A stretch of 64,000 bases of DNA from Aspidiotus rigidus (taxonomy: Eukaryota > Arthropoda > Insecta > Hemiptera > Diaspididae): assembly GCA_035079385.1 (NCBI GenBank), contig JAVHKY010000013.1, forward strand, positions 9,732,001-9,796,000, written 5' to 3'. The number at the start of each line of letters is the position of its first letter. Position 1 is the stretch's first letter. The notes under the pieces were generated by a model that searched no databases, was not told the origin of the DNA, and saw nothing but the letters and a program-made list of their open reading frames with translations. Positions 49,545-61,267 of the stretch are shown here, piece after piece. The position numbers and the translations under genes are program-made.

Positions 49545-49915
49545 AATTTTAACAGGGAACCTGTTTTATCGAGGGTTTTTCAGGAAAAACGTTCGCCACC
49601 CGGCAAAGCTCGGAGCTCTCCCCCTCCTATCATATAAAACTTACAGTTTTATAACGTCCTAAATCAGCCTTGTGAGGTCACAATCTGATGACGTCATAGA
49701 TCAGTTTTTTTAGGTTCCTCTTATTATATATAGCTCCAAAGTCCGAGCCTGTGACGTCACAATTGATGACGTCATCGGTCAGCCTTGTGACGTCAAAATT
49801 TACAAGTTTTTCAAGTTCTTTTCCTATTATATAAGCTCCAAAGTCCGAGCTTGTGACGTCACAATACATTTTTCAGATACCAAGTGCTCCATAAAACATG
49901 TTCCCTGAATCCCTG
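49545..49915. repeat. Satellite family end plus TGACGTCA-rich units
   Basis: Begins with AACAGGGAACCTGTTTTATC-GAGGGTTTTTC and GTTCGCCACCCGGCAAAGCT, then CTCCCCCTCCTATCATAT. It is followed by three near-copies of a ~85-base module: AAGTTC-TTCCTATTATATA, GCTCCAAAGTCCGAGCCTGT, GACGTCACAA-TTGATGACGTC. TGACGTCA occurs five times in 180 bases (49687-49860). Confidence 0.7.
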
Positions 49916-50198
49916 CTGCCACCACTCGTTCAACTCTGTTAAAGAACCCGTGGGCCGTGATGCGAGTTTTTCGACATGTATATCTGTTTTTGGGCTGAGA
50001 GTCAGTCTGAAATCTGCGGTGCGACGCTATATGATGTCATCAACGACCTTGACCTACTTCAAGGACTGGAAAATTTTGACCTTCAGCGTTCATTATACTA
50101 GGCCTAATATACAGTATACTAGGCTTATATTAACTAAGCCTAATAATACTATGTCTAAACTAGGCTGCTACAGTAAGAACTTCATTATATAGACCTAA

Positions 50199-51164
50199 CT
50201 AGCGGTTGGCGACGCGCCTCCGGCGCGCCTGACCGCTAGCTGTGTGTTGAGTAGATATCTGTGTTTTATAGGTATCTGTATCTTGTAGGTATGTGTGTTT
50301 TGTAGGTATCTTGGAATTCAGATGAATTTTTAAAAAAGAAACAGTGGAAAGAGTTTTGCAAAATTCACAACTATTCAGTTCAAAAATAAGAAAATAGACA
50401 CCAAAAACTGCGACTGTACTTATAAAAATATATCAAAGTTCTGAGTCGCACAAAAATAAAATCACCAAATTAAATTTTTTACACACTAATTCACTTGAGA
50501 GCTGACTTAAGGCGTGAAGCCTGTATTCATCGCAGCAGAATACAGACAAATCCATTGACATTTTGCCAGTCCCTAAGAAAACACACGGACAACAGGTAAA
50601 AAAAAGGGTAATTTCCGCTAGCCCATACGCAGTGCGCACCGTGTCTAGACATTGGTTCTTGTATGAGATACCGGATGTAAAATCCTTTATGTAGGTGTTT
50701 TTAAAACTGTGAATAAAATAACTTGCTTAGTATGGAAGTACAGCGGATACTGTAGTCACAAAATTTCCTCCTAAAAATCTGGAATCGGGCTCATTCGAAA
50801 GGAAATTACAGGGGCTACAATTTTTGTTCTCTTCAATTTTTCATAAAAATGAGTTATACTCGAGTTATCACAATAATTCAATTCTCGAAACTGCGCCACT
50901 CAACGCGCGTAGGTCTAACGTACATGGCAAGCTACACCACCACGTTTTTTTATATTGAAAAAAGTCATTGTTTTCGCCCTTTTTTGAAATTACTCAGCAC
51001 CTCCCCGTCAAATTTTTATTTTTATGAGTCTATGTGCTGCTCTGGGATGAGGACAATATATCCTGAAAGTTTGAAAGCGATCGGCCCAGTAGTTCTCGAG
51101 TTATAAACGGACAGGACGACAGACAGACAGACAGACGGACAAACTTTCTGCTTTATATATTAGA
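50199..51164 (-). mobile_element. Non-autonomous Helitron, copy 2
   Basis: 966 bp on the minus strand, same family as 8671-9639. The 5' end is TCTAATATATAAAGC at 51164 (three bases shorter than the other copies) and the 3' hairpin ends ACCGCTAG at 50199. The flanks are A at the 5' side and T at the 3' side, the Helitron A|T target. Its 5' end abuts GATATCTTTTTGCCCCACCC, a sequence resembling a mariner-type terminal repeat. Nearly identical to copy 3, including shared variants absent from copy 1. Confidence 0.85.
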
Positions 51165-51335
51165 TATCTTTTTGCCCCACCCGGTATATGATACTGAAAG
51201 TAGGAGGGGGCCTTAGAAAAAAAATCTCCACTTCATGGTCCACTATAAGTCTAGTAAGCAATATTTTAAGCCAACTAGCTTTTGGAAGCTTACTCGCTCC
51301 CCTTCTTAGTCTAGTATAAGGGTAGTATACTGTAA

Positions 51336-52292
51336 TCTTCTAATATATAAAGCAGAAAGTTTGTCCGTCTGTCGTCCTGTCCGTTTATAACTCGAGAACT
51401 ACTGGGCCGATCGCTTTCAAACTTTCAGGATATATTGTCCTCATCCCAGAGCAGCACATAGACTCATAAAAATAAAAATTTGACGGGGAGGTGCTGAGTA
51501 ATTTCAAAAAAGGGCGAAAACAATGACTTTTTTCAATATAAAAAAACGTGGTGGTGTAGCTTGCCATGTACGTTAGACCTACGCGCGTTGAGTGGCGCAG
51601 TTTCGAGAATTGAATTATTGTGATAACTCGAGTATAACTCATTTTTATGAAAAATTGAAGAGAACAAAAATTGTAGCCCCTGTAATTTCCTTTCGAATGA
51701 GCCCGATTCCAGATTTTTAGGAGGAAATTTTGTGACTACAGTATCCGCTGTACTTCCATACTAAGCAAGTTATTTTATTCACAGTTTTAAAAACACCTAC
51801 ATAAAGGATTTTACATCCGGTATCTCATACAAGAACCAATGTCTAGACACGGTGCGCACTGCGTATGGGCTAGCGGAAATTACCCTTTTTTTTACCTGTT
51901 GTCCGTGTGTTTTCTTAGGGACTGGCAAAATGTCAATGGATTTGTCTGTATTCTGCTGCGATGAATACAGGCTTCACGCCTTAAGTCAGCTCTCAAGTGA
52001 ATTAGTGTGTAAAAAATTTAATTTGGTGATTTTATTTTTGTGCGACTCGGAACTTTGATATATTTTTATAAGTACAGTCGCAGTTTTTGGTGTCTATTTT
52101 CTTATTTTTGAACTGAATAGTTGTGAATTTTGCAAAACTCTTTCCACTGTTTCTTTTTTAAAAATTCATCTGAATTCCAAGATACCTACAAAACACACAT
52201 ACCTACAAGATACAGATACCTATAAAACACAGATATCTACTCAACACACAGCTAGCGGTCAGGCGCGCCGGAGGCGCGTCGCCAACCGCTAG
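51336..52292 (+). mobile_element. Non-autonomous Helitron, copy 3
   Basis: 957 bp on the plus strand, head-to-head with copy 2 across a 171-bp spacer (5' ends facing each other). Starts TCTTCTAATATATAAAGC after GTAA, ends CAACCGCTAG before TTACC. The GTCT microsatellite near the 5' end is shorter than in copies 1 and 2. No Rep/helicase coding. Confidence 0.85.
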
Positions 52293-52823
52293 TTACCAGT
52301 TAAATGGGAGTTTTAACTAAATTCACTCCAGCTCAAAAACGCGAAAGGTTAGCCACGAAATTCGTATCTCAATTTTATCTTCAATTTGCGCCCCTACTCA
52401 GCTTTCTACAACATTTCTGAGCCGAGTTATGGACCAAAATGTGTCAAAAATTGGTCAATTTGCCAAAATTCTCAAAATTAATAATTGTCCAAACTTCCAT
52501 ATTTTATCCGATTTGAAGGTGAAATTTAACTCTGATTCTGAAAAAAAAAAAACCTAAATAACCCTATGAAGTTTGGAAGTGGGGGATTTTTCAATTTCTT
52601 ATATCAGAAATCTTGGCAAATTGGTCAATTTTTGTCACATTTTGGTCCATAACTCGACACAGAAAAGTCGTATAAACTTCGGATATGGCTCAAATTAAAG
52701 ATGAAATTGAGATACAAAATGCGTACATTTAAACTATACGTCTAACGTGTTGCGTTTTTGCGCTACGACAGATTTAGCGCAAACTCCCATTTAACTGGTA
52801 ACATCTCTCTGCCCCACCCTGTA
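52293..52823. mobile_element. Foldback/MITE element, ~200-base inverted arms
   Basis: Left arm TTACCAGTTAAATGGGAGTT, ... AAAAACGCGAAAGGTTAG, ... TATCTCAATTTTATCTTCAA, ... GAGTTATGGACCAAAATGTG. The right arm is the same landmarks inverted, ending AAACTCCCATTTAACTGGTA, ACATCTCTCTGCCCCACCCTGTA. The right end (TACAGGGTGGGGCA read inward) looks like a mariner-type terminal repeat. The matching left end is missing because Helitron copy 3 abuts TTACC. A partial copy lies at 63110-63400. Confidence 0.75.
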
Positions 52824-53300
52824 GAGCTTGGAAGTCAAAATTTTCACAAAACGTAGCTCCAAAGTCCGAATATGTGACATCATAGATCCCTCATAAAACA
52901 GGTTCCCTGTCACCCGTCGATTGAATGTGTTGAAGAATCCGTGAGTTTTTTTCCAAGTTCCCCTCCTATCATATACAGCTCGGTAGTCGGTGTATATAGC
53001 CTGAAAAATAGCGCCTTCGAGTAACGAGATCAGCAATGCTTCATACACAAATTGACAGCCCCTTCAATGAGCCAGATATGTAACGCTTCAAACGCCATGA
53101 GACCCATACGTCTTTCTAAATCCCTCCTCCTATCATAGCTTGAAAGTCGGAATTTTTCCACATCCCTTTCCTAGCTCCAAAGTCCGAACCTTGATGACGT
53201 CATAGACCTGGTATGTCAACATTTTTCAGATCCCACGTGCCCTACAAAACAGGTTCCCTGCCACTCTTCGAAGTTTAACTCCATTAAAGAACCCGTGAGT
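52824..53300 (+). repeat. Satellite family fragments
   Basis: Two copies of a segment with CCTCATAAAACAGGTTCCCTG (52885) and CCCTACAAAACAGGTTCCCT (53240), each followed by CACCC/CTCTTCGA and AAGAACCCGTGAGTTTT. Also 45-bp unit remnants and one TGACGTCA (53193). Confidence 0.6.
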
Positions 53301-53309
53301 TTTCACTTG

Positions 53310-55000
53310 AGATCTGACCTCCAAATTCCATCATTAATCAATTCTGTATTAAATAAGGGTAGGTTAGGTTACAGCAACTCTCACACACTTACGCTCGAGG
53401 GCTCAACCTAATTATACATCTAACTTCAATTAGGTACCTATCAACATGACCAAACCCTTTTTCAATATTAGTGCTCTACTTACACCTCACTCACTCATTA
53501 TGAGTTACGATACTAGAAATAACAATTTTCCATCGACTAGTATAAATAAAACTCTTTTTTAAACGCTCAGGTTGGTTTCTTCATGACAGATCGAAATAAT
53601 TATTCATGATGAGAGTAAAAAATATAATGATTCGTAAATTTGTAAGTCTTGTTTCAATTTTTCCATTCAAATTCTATACGTATCCGCCAAAAAATTATCT
53701 CAACTATCACGTTCTCACTGTGCTTAGTTGTACGTCTACTTACGCGTCGAATACAAAAGAAAATTCATTTAAAATTTCTCCACAATCGTTACGACCTGAA
53801 TCATTAAAGAAATTCGATTTCGTGAAAGAAAAAGTTATCTAGCGAAAACTATCCTGAGGCACCATGCGAAAGATATCCTCACAGAAAGTTACCGGAGTCT
53901 TTCAACTGTATTCTGTAAGATCTGATAAAAGCTTCTCACGTCTTTACGCTACAACTTGTACGTCCTCAATTAAATTGATAACTTTTTAATATTATGTACT
54001 ACATGCTGTAACACAATAATATCATTATAACACCATTCTCCCGAAGTAGTTGGCTTTTCTCTTTTATACCTAGCGCAGCTGTTGATAACTGATTCCCGTA
54101 TCTCGGCTCTTGTACTAAATTTAATTCTTCATTATTAACGTATCAACTTTGAAGTTACCATTACGATTTTTTTTTCCACCCTCTCTTAGAGTTGCTGTCA
54201 GTTACAGCGTACTGAAAAGCATCAGGTATTCGCAAAAAAATGACTATTTTCTCAAAAGCTTTTACTTCCGGTCTATGTGTGCTGTACGTGCACGAGTATA
54301 CTCTCTATCGGATGTTGCTTGTCGAAGATTTAGTTAGACTCACGCTCGCAGTATTCGTACGTATTTCATGTGGTCATGTCGCGTGTTGCGCCATCCTTCG
54401 TCTCCCCATTTACGAAGGTATAGACGTAATTTTCGTATGCTGTTGTTCGTACATTAGATCCTCTTTAAATTGAGAATTTTTTACTTGTTGGTAGTTTTTA
54501 TACGAGTAAGTTCTCTTGCAAAATTATATTCTTTAATACTCGTAATTATCGTCGATGTTGATTTTTATTGAAAATTTCTCATACTTCTTCAATTTATAGC
54601 AAAGCTTTTTAGACACGAAAAATAAAGGCTCATAATGCTTTACGAACGATAAAAAATGTATCGAGATGAATCTTGATGATCTTAAATATCCTTCCTGATT
54701 GACAGTTTGACAGTAATTTTTATCGGCACAGGAGAGGAAAATAAGCACCCTTCATCAAACATATGATATCGCAAGAATGTCGCGCTAATTCATGACACAA
54801 ATTTAATTTTTTTTTCTCATACTTATTCGATTCCGGAAAAAATTTCGTAGGTGTTGAAGTTTACTGCGTAATTGCGTAGGTTGCTGGAAAATTTTTTACG
54901 CTACGCCTTTGAGAACTATAGACAGTCAAAGGATGATTTGCCGAATATGGAGAAGAAAAAAAAAATAAAATATACCGTAAATTTTCTTGACCAATCAGTA
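53310..55000. other. Intergenic DNA, nothing recognised
   Basis: No conserved gene or clear repeat. Short open frames at 53606, 54149 and 54240 lack motifs. Confidence 0.45.
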
Positions 55001-55196
55001 AAGGCCGCTCTAGATGATTAAAATATTCGTCAATTTTCTTCATCAATTTTATGTTTCATCAATGAAATTCAAGTCTTGATAGAACATCAAAATTTTGAAC
55101 ATGAATTTAATTAAGCTCGATTTGAAGAAAAAAAAAAAAAAAAAAAAAAAAAGATGAAGAAAATTGACGAATATTTTGATTCTCTAGAGCGGCCTT
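55001..55196. repeat. Long hairpin: 44-base arms, 41 matches
   Basis: The left arm 55001-55044 (AAGGCCGCTCTAGATGATTA ... TTTTCTTCATC) is complementary to 55153-55196 at 41 of 44 positions. The 108-base loop includes an A run of about 24 bases. No target duplication is obvious. It could be a MITE core or a structured precursor RNA; nothing in the sequence decides. Confidence 0.8.
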
Positions 55197-56005
55197 CATT
55201 TTTTGAGTATTTATATTTTTTGTTCTAACCATAAAATATCTTAGATAAGATAAATTTCAATTTTTTTAAAAAGAATAGCGTACCTAAAAATTACTCGATA
55301 TTCAAACATTTCGATTTTCAAACGGCGTACGAATTAAAATGAGAAGGAAATCAACCAATAAAATACAAGTAATATATACACTTAATAGAAACGAGAAAAA
55401 AAAAAAAACTTGAAGTTCTAAAAAATCAGCTTTACGTTCTCTCGAACTCTTACCAGTTTTCAAAGTAAGCTGAAAATTATCTTTTTTAAAGTAATACCTA
55501 ATTTACGCTACTTTGAGTGCGGAGGTTACAAATATAGGTTTTACTCTTCGAATATCGATCAGAATTTGAAATTTTCCCATTGTTACAGATATCAAGGATC
55601 ATGATTGTCTTCAATATTGATGAAATCATGAAATCCTGTTTGATGAATTGTGGCTAGTTTTTAAATTCAAAATCCGATCAGTGAAAAATTTAGCACACTT
55701 ACTAACTGAATCGATAGTAGTGGCATTTAGTGAAAAGTCAATTATTGTTTGTTTTTTTTTTTTTACTGGATGTAAACCAGACAAGAAATTTTACATTATC
55801 TCATCAAACTTCCTTTGTTCTATTCGATTATATTAAATTCAAAATGATTTTCGATTTTTAAAATTTTTGTGAACTACAGCTGAAGAGCCTCTTCCTCCCC
55901 TTAGATGCGGCAACGACAGCTGGGGTAAACACAAACGATTTTCTAGAATTACTCATAATTTCTACACTCAGAAATTCGCAAGCTATTTATGCCGGAATTC
56001 AAATA

Positions 56006-56881
56006 CAGTACTCTAAAACCTCTGATTAGCGGACACTCGCAGTCATCTGAAATTTGTCCGTTATTTAGAGGTGTCCGGTATTCAAAAGAGACCAAAAAAA
56101 AAAAAAAAAAAAAAAAAAGGTTGTACTTATGATGAATGTTGTACACAGATAGTTTTACCAAAGTCACAGTATTAAGTAAATGAAGTGAGAAAATAAAAAG
56201 ATTTTTTCAGGTTACCGGTACTTGCTCAAAAAGCATCACATTTGTAAACACTTTTCAGTGCAAGAAGCGAAACATTCGAATCAAAAATCGAATGCACAAA
56301 TTTCTATCCATTTATGCCGTTTACGGCCTTCTTTCTTGCTCTAGTGTAAAAATGAATTATTTTTGCACACTTTTTAGACATACCGTTCAAATGTAAACGA
56401 GAAATATGACGTCAGTGCTGCGAAAATCGAGAAGCAAGTAACCTAAAAAATATAGTTTGTAACTTTTGCAAGAAGTTCGAGATTCGCTCGTGCGATTTTT
56501 TCGTCACTCGCGAATCTCGCAACTAGTTGCAAAATATACTATGTATTTCCGTGGTAGGATGTTTTGTTAATCAATAAAGTTTAATTACGCTTTTCCACCA
56601 CTCAAATAAAACCCAAAAATGAAAAAAAAAAAGTATTAAAAAATATAGAAAAATAAGACAATTATTTTTTTTTATCATCATTTTTTCAATAACTGCATGC
56701 TAATTTATTCATTTGAATCGAAAAATTGAGTATGAAAACAGTCTGGAAAAAGTGTCCGGTATTTCGAGGTTTTTCCACATAAACAAGGTCAAAATATTCC
56801 CGTTCCCGAAAAAATGTCCGTCATTTTGAAAAGTCCGCTATATTTAGAGGTGTCCGCTAAAGGAGGTTTTTTGCGTTCTTT
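56006..56881. mobile_element. pogo/Tigger-like MITE
   Basis: The left end CAGTACTCTAAAACCTCTGA, TTAGCGGACACTCGC and a second TGTCCGTTATTTAGAGGTGT, and the right end inverted (GTGTCCGCTAAAGGAGGTTTT, GTCCGCTATATTTAGAGG, AAGTGTCCGGTATTTCGAGG), show the repeated GCGGACA/CCTCTAAATA design of pogo-superfamily terminal repeats. TA flanks both ends (56004-56005, 56882-56883). 876 bp, no transposase. Near its middle (56465-56531) is a small internal palindrome around GAGATTCGC. Confidence 0.7.
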
Positions 56882-56889
56882 TATGTTTT

Positions 56890-59800
56890 TCTAGGATAGT
56901 AGACGCATAAAAATTTGGAGATTTTGGAGATAAAGAATCTAATTCGAAAGTATACAGAAGGAAAGAAAAAGCCATTAAGCAGACTCGCCAATTAATGAAA
57001 GGCCATACAGTATTTTGAAATCGGAAACATTCTCATCGATAGCAATAATTTAAAAAATCAGACAACCTTTTCTCCTTCTGAATTAGTCCAAATCCCACAT
57101 ATACCTAATAGAGGTTCAGAGCCGTGTTCGAAATTTTCCGAAGTCTTACTTTCATGAGAGTTCATCCTTCCTGCGTACGTATGGCTGAGATATTTCCAAG
57201 TGCATCATGAATTTCTTCTTTTTTTTTGACGTTTATAGAGATTCAAAAGGAGATGATAAAATTTTTCAAGTCCCACCTTCTATCTGTGCGGCTCAAAGGA
57301 CATTTTTTCTAAATTTTGCATGCTTGTAGTATAGTTTCAAGCACGAGATCTTTCCAGAGTCCTACTCTGACGTCATTTCCGTCTCGCGATTTCATGACGC
57401 TATTTTCGGATAGACCTCAAGCCTCAAGACATACCCATGATTCCTTGTTGAAAAATTCGGAAAGAAATAAACCGCAGGGATACGTCAACAGTGAATAATA
57501 AGAATAGACAAAGGCGGTAATAATCGACTTCAAATGCCAATAATTTGTTTATAATATCGGGTTTCTCATCTTTTGATCCTGTTATTGGACTGAAAATATA
57601 CATATCTTTTATTTTCCTTGAATAAACTTCTTACTTCCATGTGCACAACTTATCCATCTACTCGTATAAAACAAAATTTTATTATTACTTGTACGAATTC
57701 GGAAGTCAGGCAGGTATTTAGGCTTCATCCGTCAATTTTTTCTTAATTTTCTTGATTCATTACGGCTACTCGTCATCCCCAAAGACGAAGACAGTAGAGT
57801 GAGACGTCGTCAGGGGACGGTATAGTGAAGAAACTTACAAAAATCAACGAGTGATTTCAATAAAAATTTCGGAAGACATCTTTCAGGACTTCCAAAAATT
57901 TCACGTGCTGTCATCTTATTGGTCGGTCTGTTTCTTTGAGTCATCCTCTACAATGATTTGTATGTTGTGCATCGTTTGTACAGAAAACTTTCCTCTCAGA
58001 TGAAAAATCTCCAATTCCGTTCTTCTGACAAGAATAAAAAAGATTGAAAAAAATTTTCCGTTCTAGGTAATTGCTCACCTCGTTTGATCGTAAATCCAGG
58101 CCTGTTAAAAGTTGTAATTTCAATAAACTTTACAGAGTTTGATTTCTGTCAGTTAAACTATGTTGAGAATGATATGCCCTACAGGACAAGTTTTCTTTCT
58201 GGAAAATTCAGATCAACATGAAAGCCTTCACGTGTACTGCTTTTATAATAAAAAATAAACCCGTCATAAAATTAGGAACGTTTTAAAAGAGAAAGAGAGA
58301 AAAAAAATTAATATTGTTGTGCCGCGTAAGTTTGATATGTATGTAGTAAACTGATTCGAAATAATCCAGTGGACCATCAAACAGGTGTAGATGATTTTTC
58401 ATGTGTACCAAATATTTGTTCAAAAGCGTGCGAACAGACTCCATCGTTTTTATATCTGTCAATTGCAGAATCGAATCTTCTTTGGCGTAACCGCGAGCAA
58501 TTGTGAGTTAGGAAAATTGAAAGGTAAACCTTCTCCGGCGCGGAAAAAGTTGAAGATGTTGATTGCAAAATTGATTCGAAACTGTATTTAGAAAATTTTC
58601 AATATAGCATGTGCGGAATCTTTTATACGTTCCTAGCTAGTACGAAAATGTGTATAAGTTTTCGGTTTCACATCGTGTACTCTATTCGTTTTTGTTTCTA
58701 TACTCCGCCTGCCCGCGTTGTAAAGAGAAAATTAATTTTTGAAAAATAAAAGAGCAAAAAGCGGTAGACTGGAAACCTTATCCTTTATACGACTTACGTT
58801 ATTTTTCAGTAATGTATATGCAAATTAAGAAATCATTTTATTATAAAACCAAAAACAGCAATAATATTTTGTTCGTGAAATTTGAGAACCTAAAGGTGCA
58901 TATATTTACGCTTGACATGTATTCATTACACTCAAATTCCAGCAGTACGAGTAATTTACACTTTCTGCACAAAAAAAAAAAAAAATAGAGAACGAAACAA
59001 TGGATGTGATTTAGAAAGAGTACAGATTTTGTGGCTTTAGCAGGGTATTATACCTTTTTTTTTTTCAACGAAAAGCGGAGCGACGGAAAATCATTAAAAT
59101 TATCGTTGAACGCGCTTTTAAAATCGAATCAAAACTTCTAAAATATCGATAAGTTCAACGAAACTCTCGAAAAACTCTCGTTTGGTCGTGTAGTAAGTTT
59201 TTTTTATCTGGTCTTAAAGAACGGTATGAAATGGAAACGAGGGGATAAAACTTCATCTCTATTTAAATTACTGTTACACCTTGTCGACGTCACTAACTTT
59301 CTGGAAGTAAAACCTTTTATATTGTCGTTGCGACAGTGCTGGAAGTTGTGTAATGCATCGTTCAGTAATAAATGACATTAATGTCATCTAGTGACTACCG
59401 AAGAAATCGGGGCAATGCATTAACGTGTGATGGGACAATTAGATACGGTTGTTATTGTCAGTAAATCTGCGGAGTTCCGAACATACTCACCTGTAAGGAC
59501 GCCGCCAAGAACGCCACTCGAAGTTGATGCTGTGTAATTGTATTCTCATGTAAACAACCTCACTCTTTAATTGATCGATTAATTCCTAAAAGTGAAACTT
59601 TCAAAACTTGGAGCAGACTCTACTCTAGTAATTTCAAAACATTTGAAGGTAGCTTTCCTCTTGAATTTTGCGAGGAGAAAGAGCGAAAAGAAAACATGAG
59701 TAGTCATCATCATTCATCATTATCTTTGGAGAAATTCCGCATTACATTGCAGTGCATACTCCGACTTTTTTTAGCGTATTCTAGCTAGATATTGCCTCGA

Positions 59801-60950
59801 AGAAGCCTCACTCACATTACCCTCATTTAACCGAACTTCAGGAGTTATTACAAATGGTGCGATCGTGATGTGGTGGTTGAGGAAACTTTTTTCTCACGTT
59901 TTAGAGCAATTATAAAGTACCGGTGAATTACCCTTTTTCAGATTTCCTAATACCCGTTGGAAAGACCCGACAATTTTTCCCCCGATACCTATTTTCCTCA
60001 GCGGGTCCCGACAAGTTGACAGGTTCTTCAAGGGAAAACACAGAATAGGTATTTCAGGATCACCGAATTTGATCCTGTCATATTTTCTATGGTAAGGGGT
60101 TATAAAGAAAGAATGCTCTACGATGTACGGCGGTTGCACATCACTTTAGGTGTACAAAAATGGCGAAAATAGTTGACAAGAAGTTAGTAATCGATGGACA
60201 CATGAACGTCAAGTCGAGGTAACGAGGCGGTCGCGGGAGTAATGAAATTGCCAGTGAATTTACCGAATTACGCGGCCATTAGATCCAGTCGAGGTTGGCT
60301 AGCAATTTCGCAGCTTTTGCTGTACAGGCCCAAGTTCTTGTACAAGACATTAAGCAACCCAACCCTGCAACGACTACGTTAGAGATAACACCGAACTTGA
60401 ATATCTAGCGAATCTCGCGTACACAATTGAAATATCGCGGGAATTTTATAGAATACCTTTTTTTTTTTTTCTTCTTTTCTAAAAAAGTCACTTGATAATG
60501 TTCTCGTGACTCATCCGATGAAAAAGTACAATTTTTGTGAATGAGACTTGAGTACTTTTTGGCAAAACCCTCAATTTAAAAATAAAATATAAGTAGCGCG
60601 TGAGAATAGGCCATTGGTGGCTCTTCCGTTCACTTCGTAGACTTGACCGTCTCCGGACGAGATGGGGTCCATGAGTTCGTTAGACTATAGAAAAGATACT
60701 TCGACCGATATTATTGTCTGTCCTGTTGCCCACAAGATAGCTGCTGTCAATAGCTTCAATCATTGATTAACCCACTTTTCGCTGAGTCAGTCGGTGTTTC
60801 AAAAAGAGCTCCGAACTACAAAATACTTGGCTAGAGTGAATGAGGTCAACTTGGACATCGATCGTATGGTCCGTGTAAAGATCACTCTAGTCGTGACGGT
60901 AGAAAGCGTTGGATCAGATTCCCCTTTTCTGAGAAAGTTTTCTTCTACGA
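56890..60950. other. Intergenic DNA, nothing recognised
   Basis: About 4 kb with no conserved protein or RNA gene that I can identify. There are short A or T runs (about 58972, 59058, 60459) and scattered open frames without motifs. Confidence 0.4.
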
Positions 60951-61019
60951 CAGTGAAAGCCTTTTAGTCAGGTTGGAAGACCTTGTGGAAAAGAGTGAGG
61001 TTTCCAGTATAGTTTGAAG

Positions 61020-61267
61020 ACCGACCGCCGGCTCAATATCAGAGTGGCTGAACGCAGGAAGGCCTAGGAAAAAGGAAATTTGGGTGAATCGGCTTTCGCA
61101 GACCACCTAATCAACAGTGGTCACAGTTTTAGAGAGCGGTCTGAAACCTATCGTGCTCCAAGCATATTGCTCTGGAGCATATCGAAATAATTCGCCATCT
61201 AAATAGCGATCACACAACTTTACTGGAATGGCACATTCTCCACAAAGGATTGGTTGAACTAGTTTGA
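61020..61267 (+). pseudogene. Penelope-like GIY-YIG endonuclease remnant
   Basis: One frame reads TDRRLNIRVAERRKA, stop, EKGNLGESAFADHLINSGHSF. This is the pattern of the GIY-YIG nuclease domain (T-x-R-x-L-x-x-R-x-x-EH ... A-x-H-x-x-x-x-GH) found at the C-terminus of Penelope-like retroelements. After a frameshift near 61165 it continues as ALEHIEIIRHLNSDHTTLLE. The usual EH is ER here, and a nonsense codon interrupts it. Upstream (60600-61010) may be further decayed polymerase sequence, but I could not identify reverse-transcriptase motifs there. Other retroelements with a GIY-YIG domain are possible. Confidence 0.5.

Noticed and set aside
50849..51106. 85-codon frame conserved in three Helitron copies as a real captured gene
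   Set aside because: The copies are nearly identical along their whole length, so preservation of the frame shows youth, not selection. No motif is visible.
59460..59540. Possible tRNA or other small RNA gene in the GC-richer stretch
   Set aside because: No cloverleaf with recognisable A and B box sequences could be drawn.
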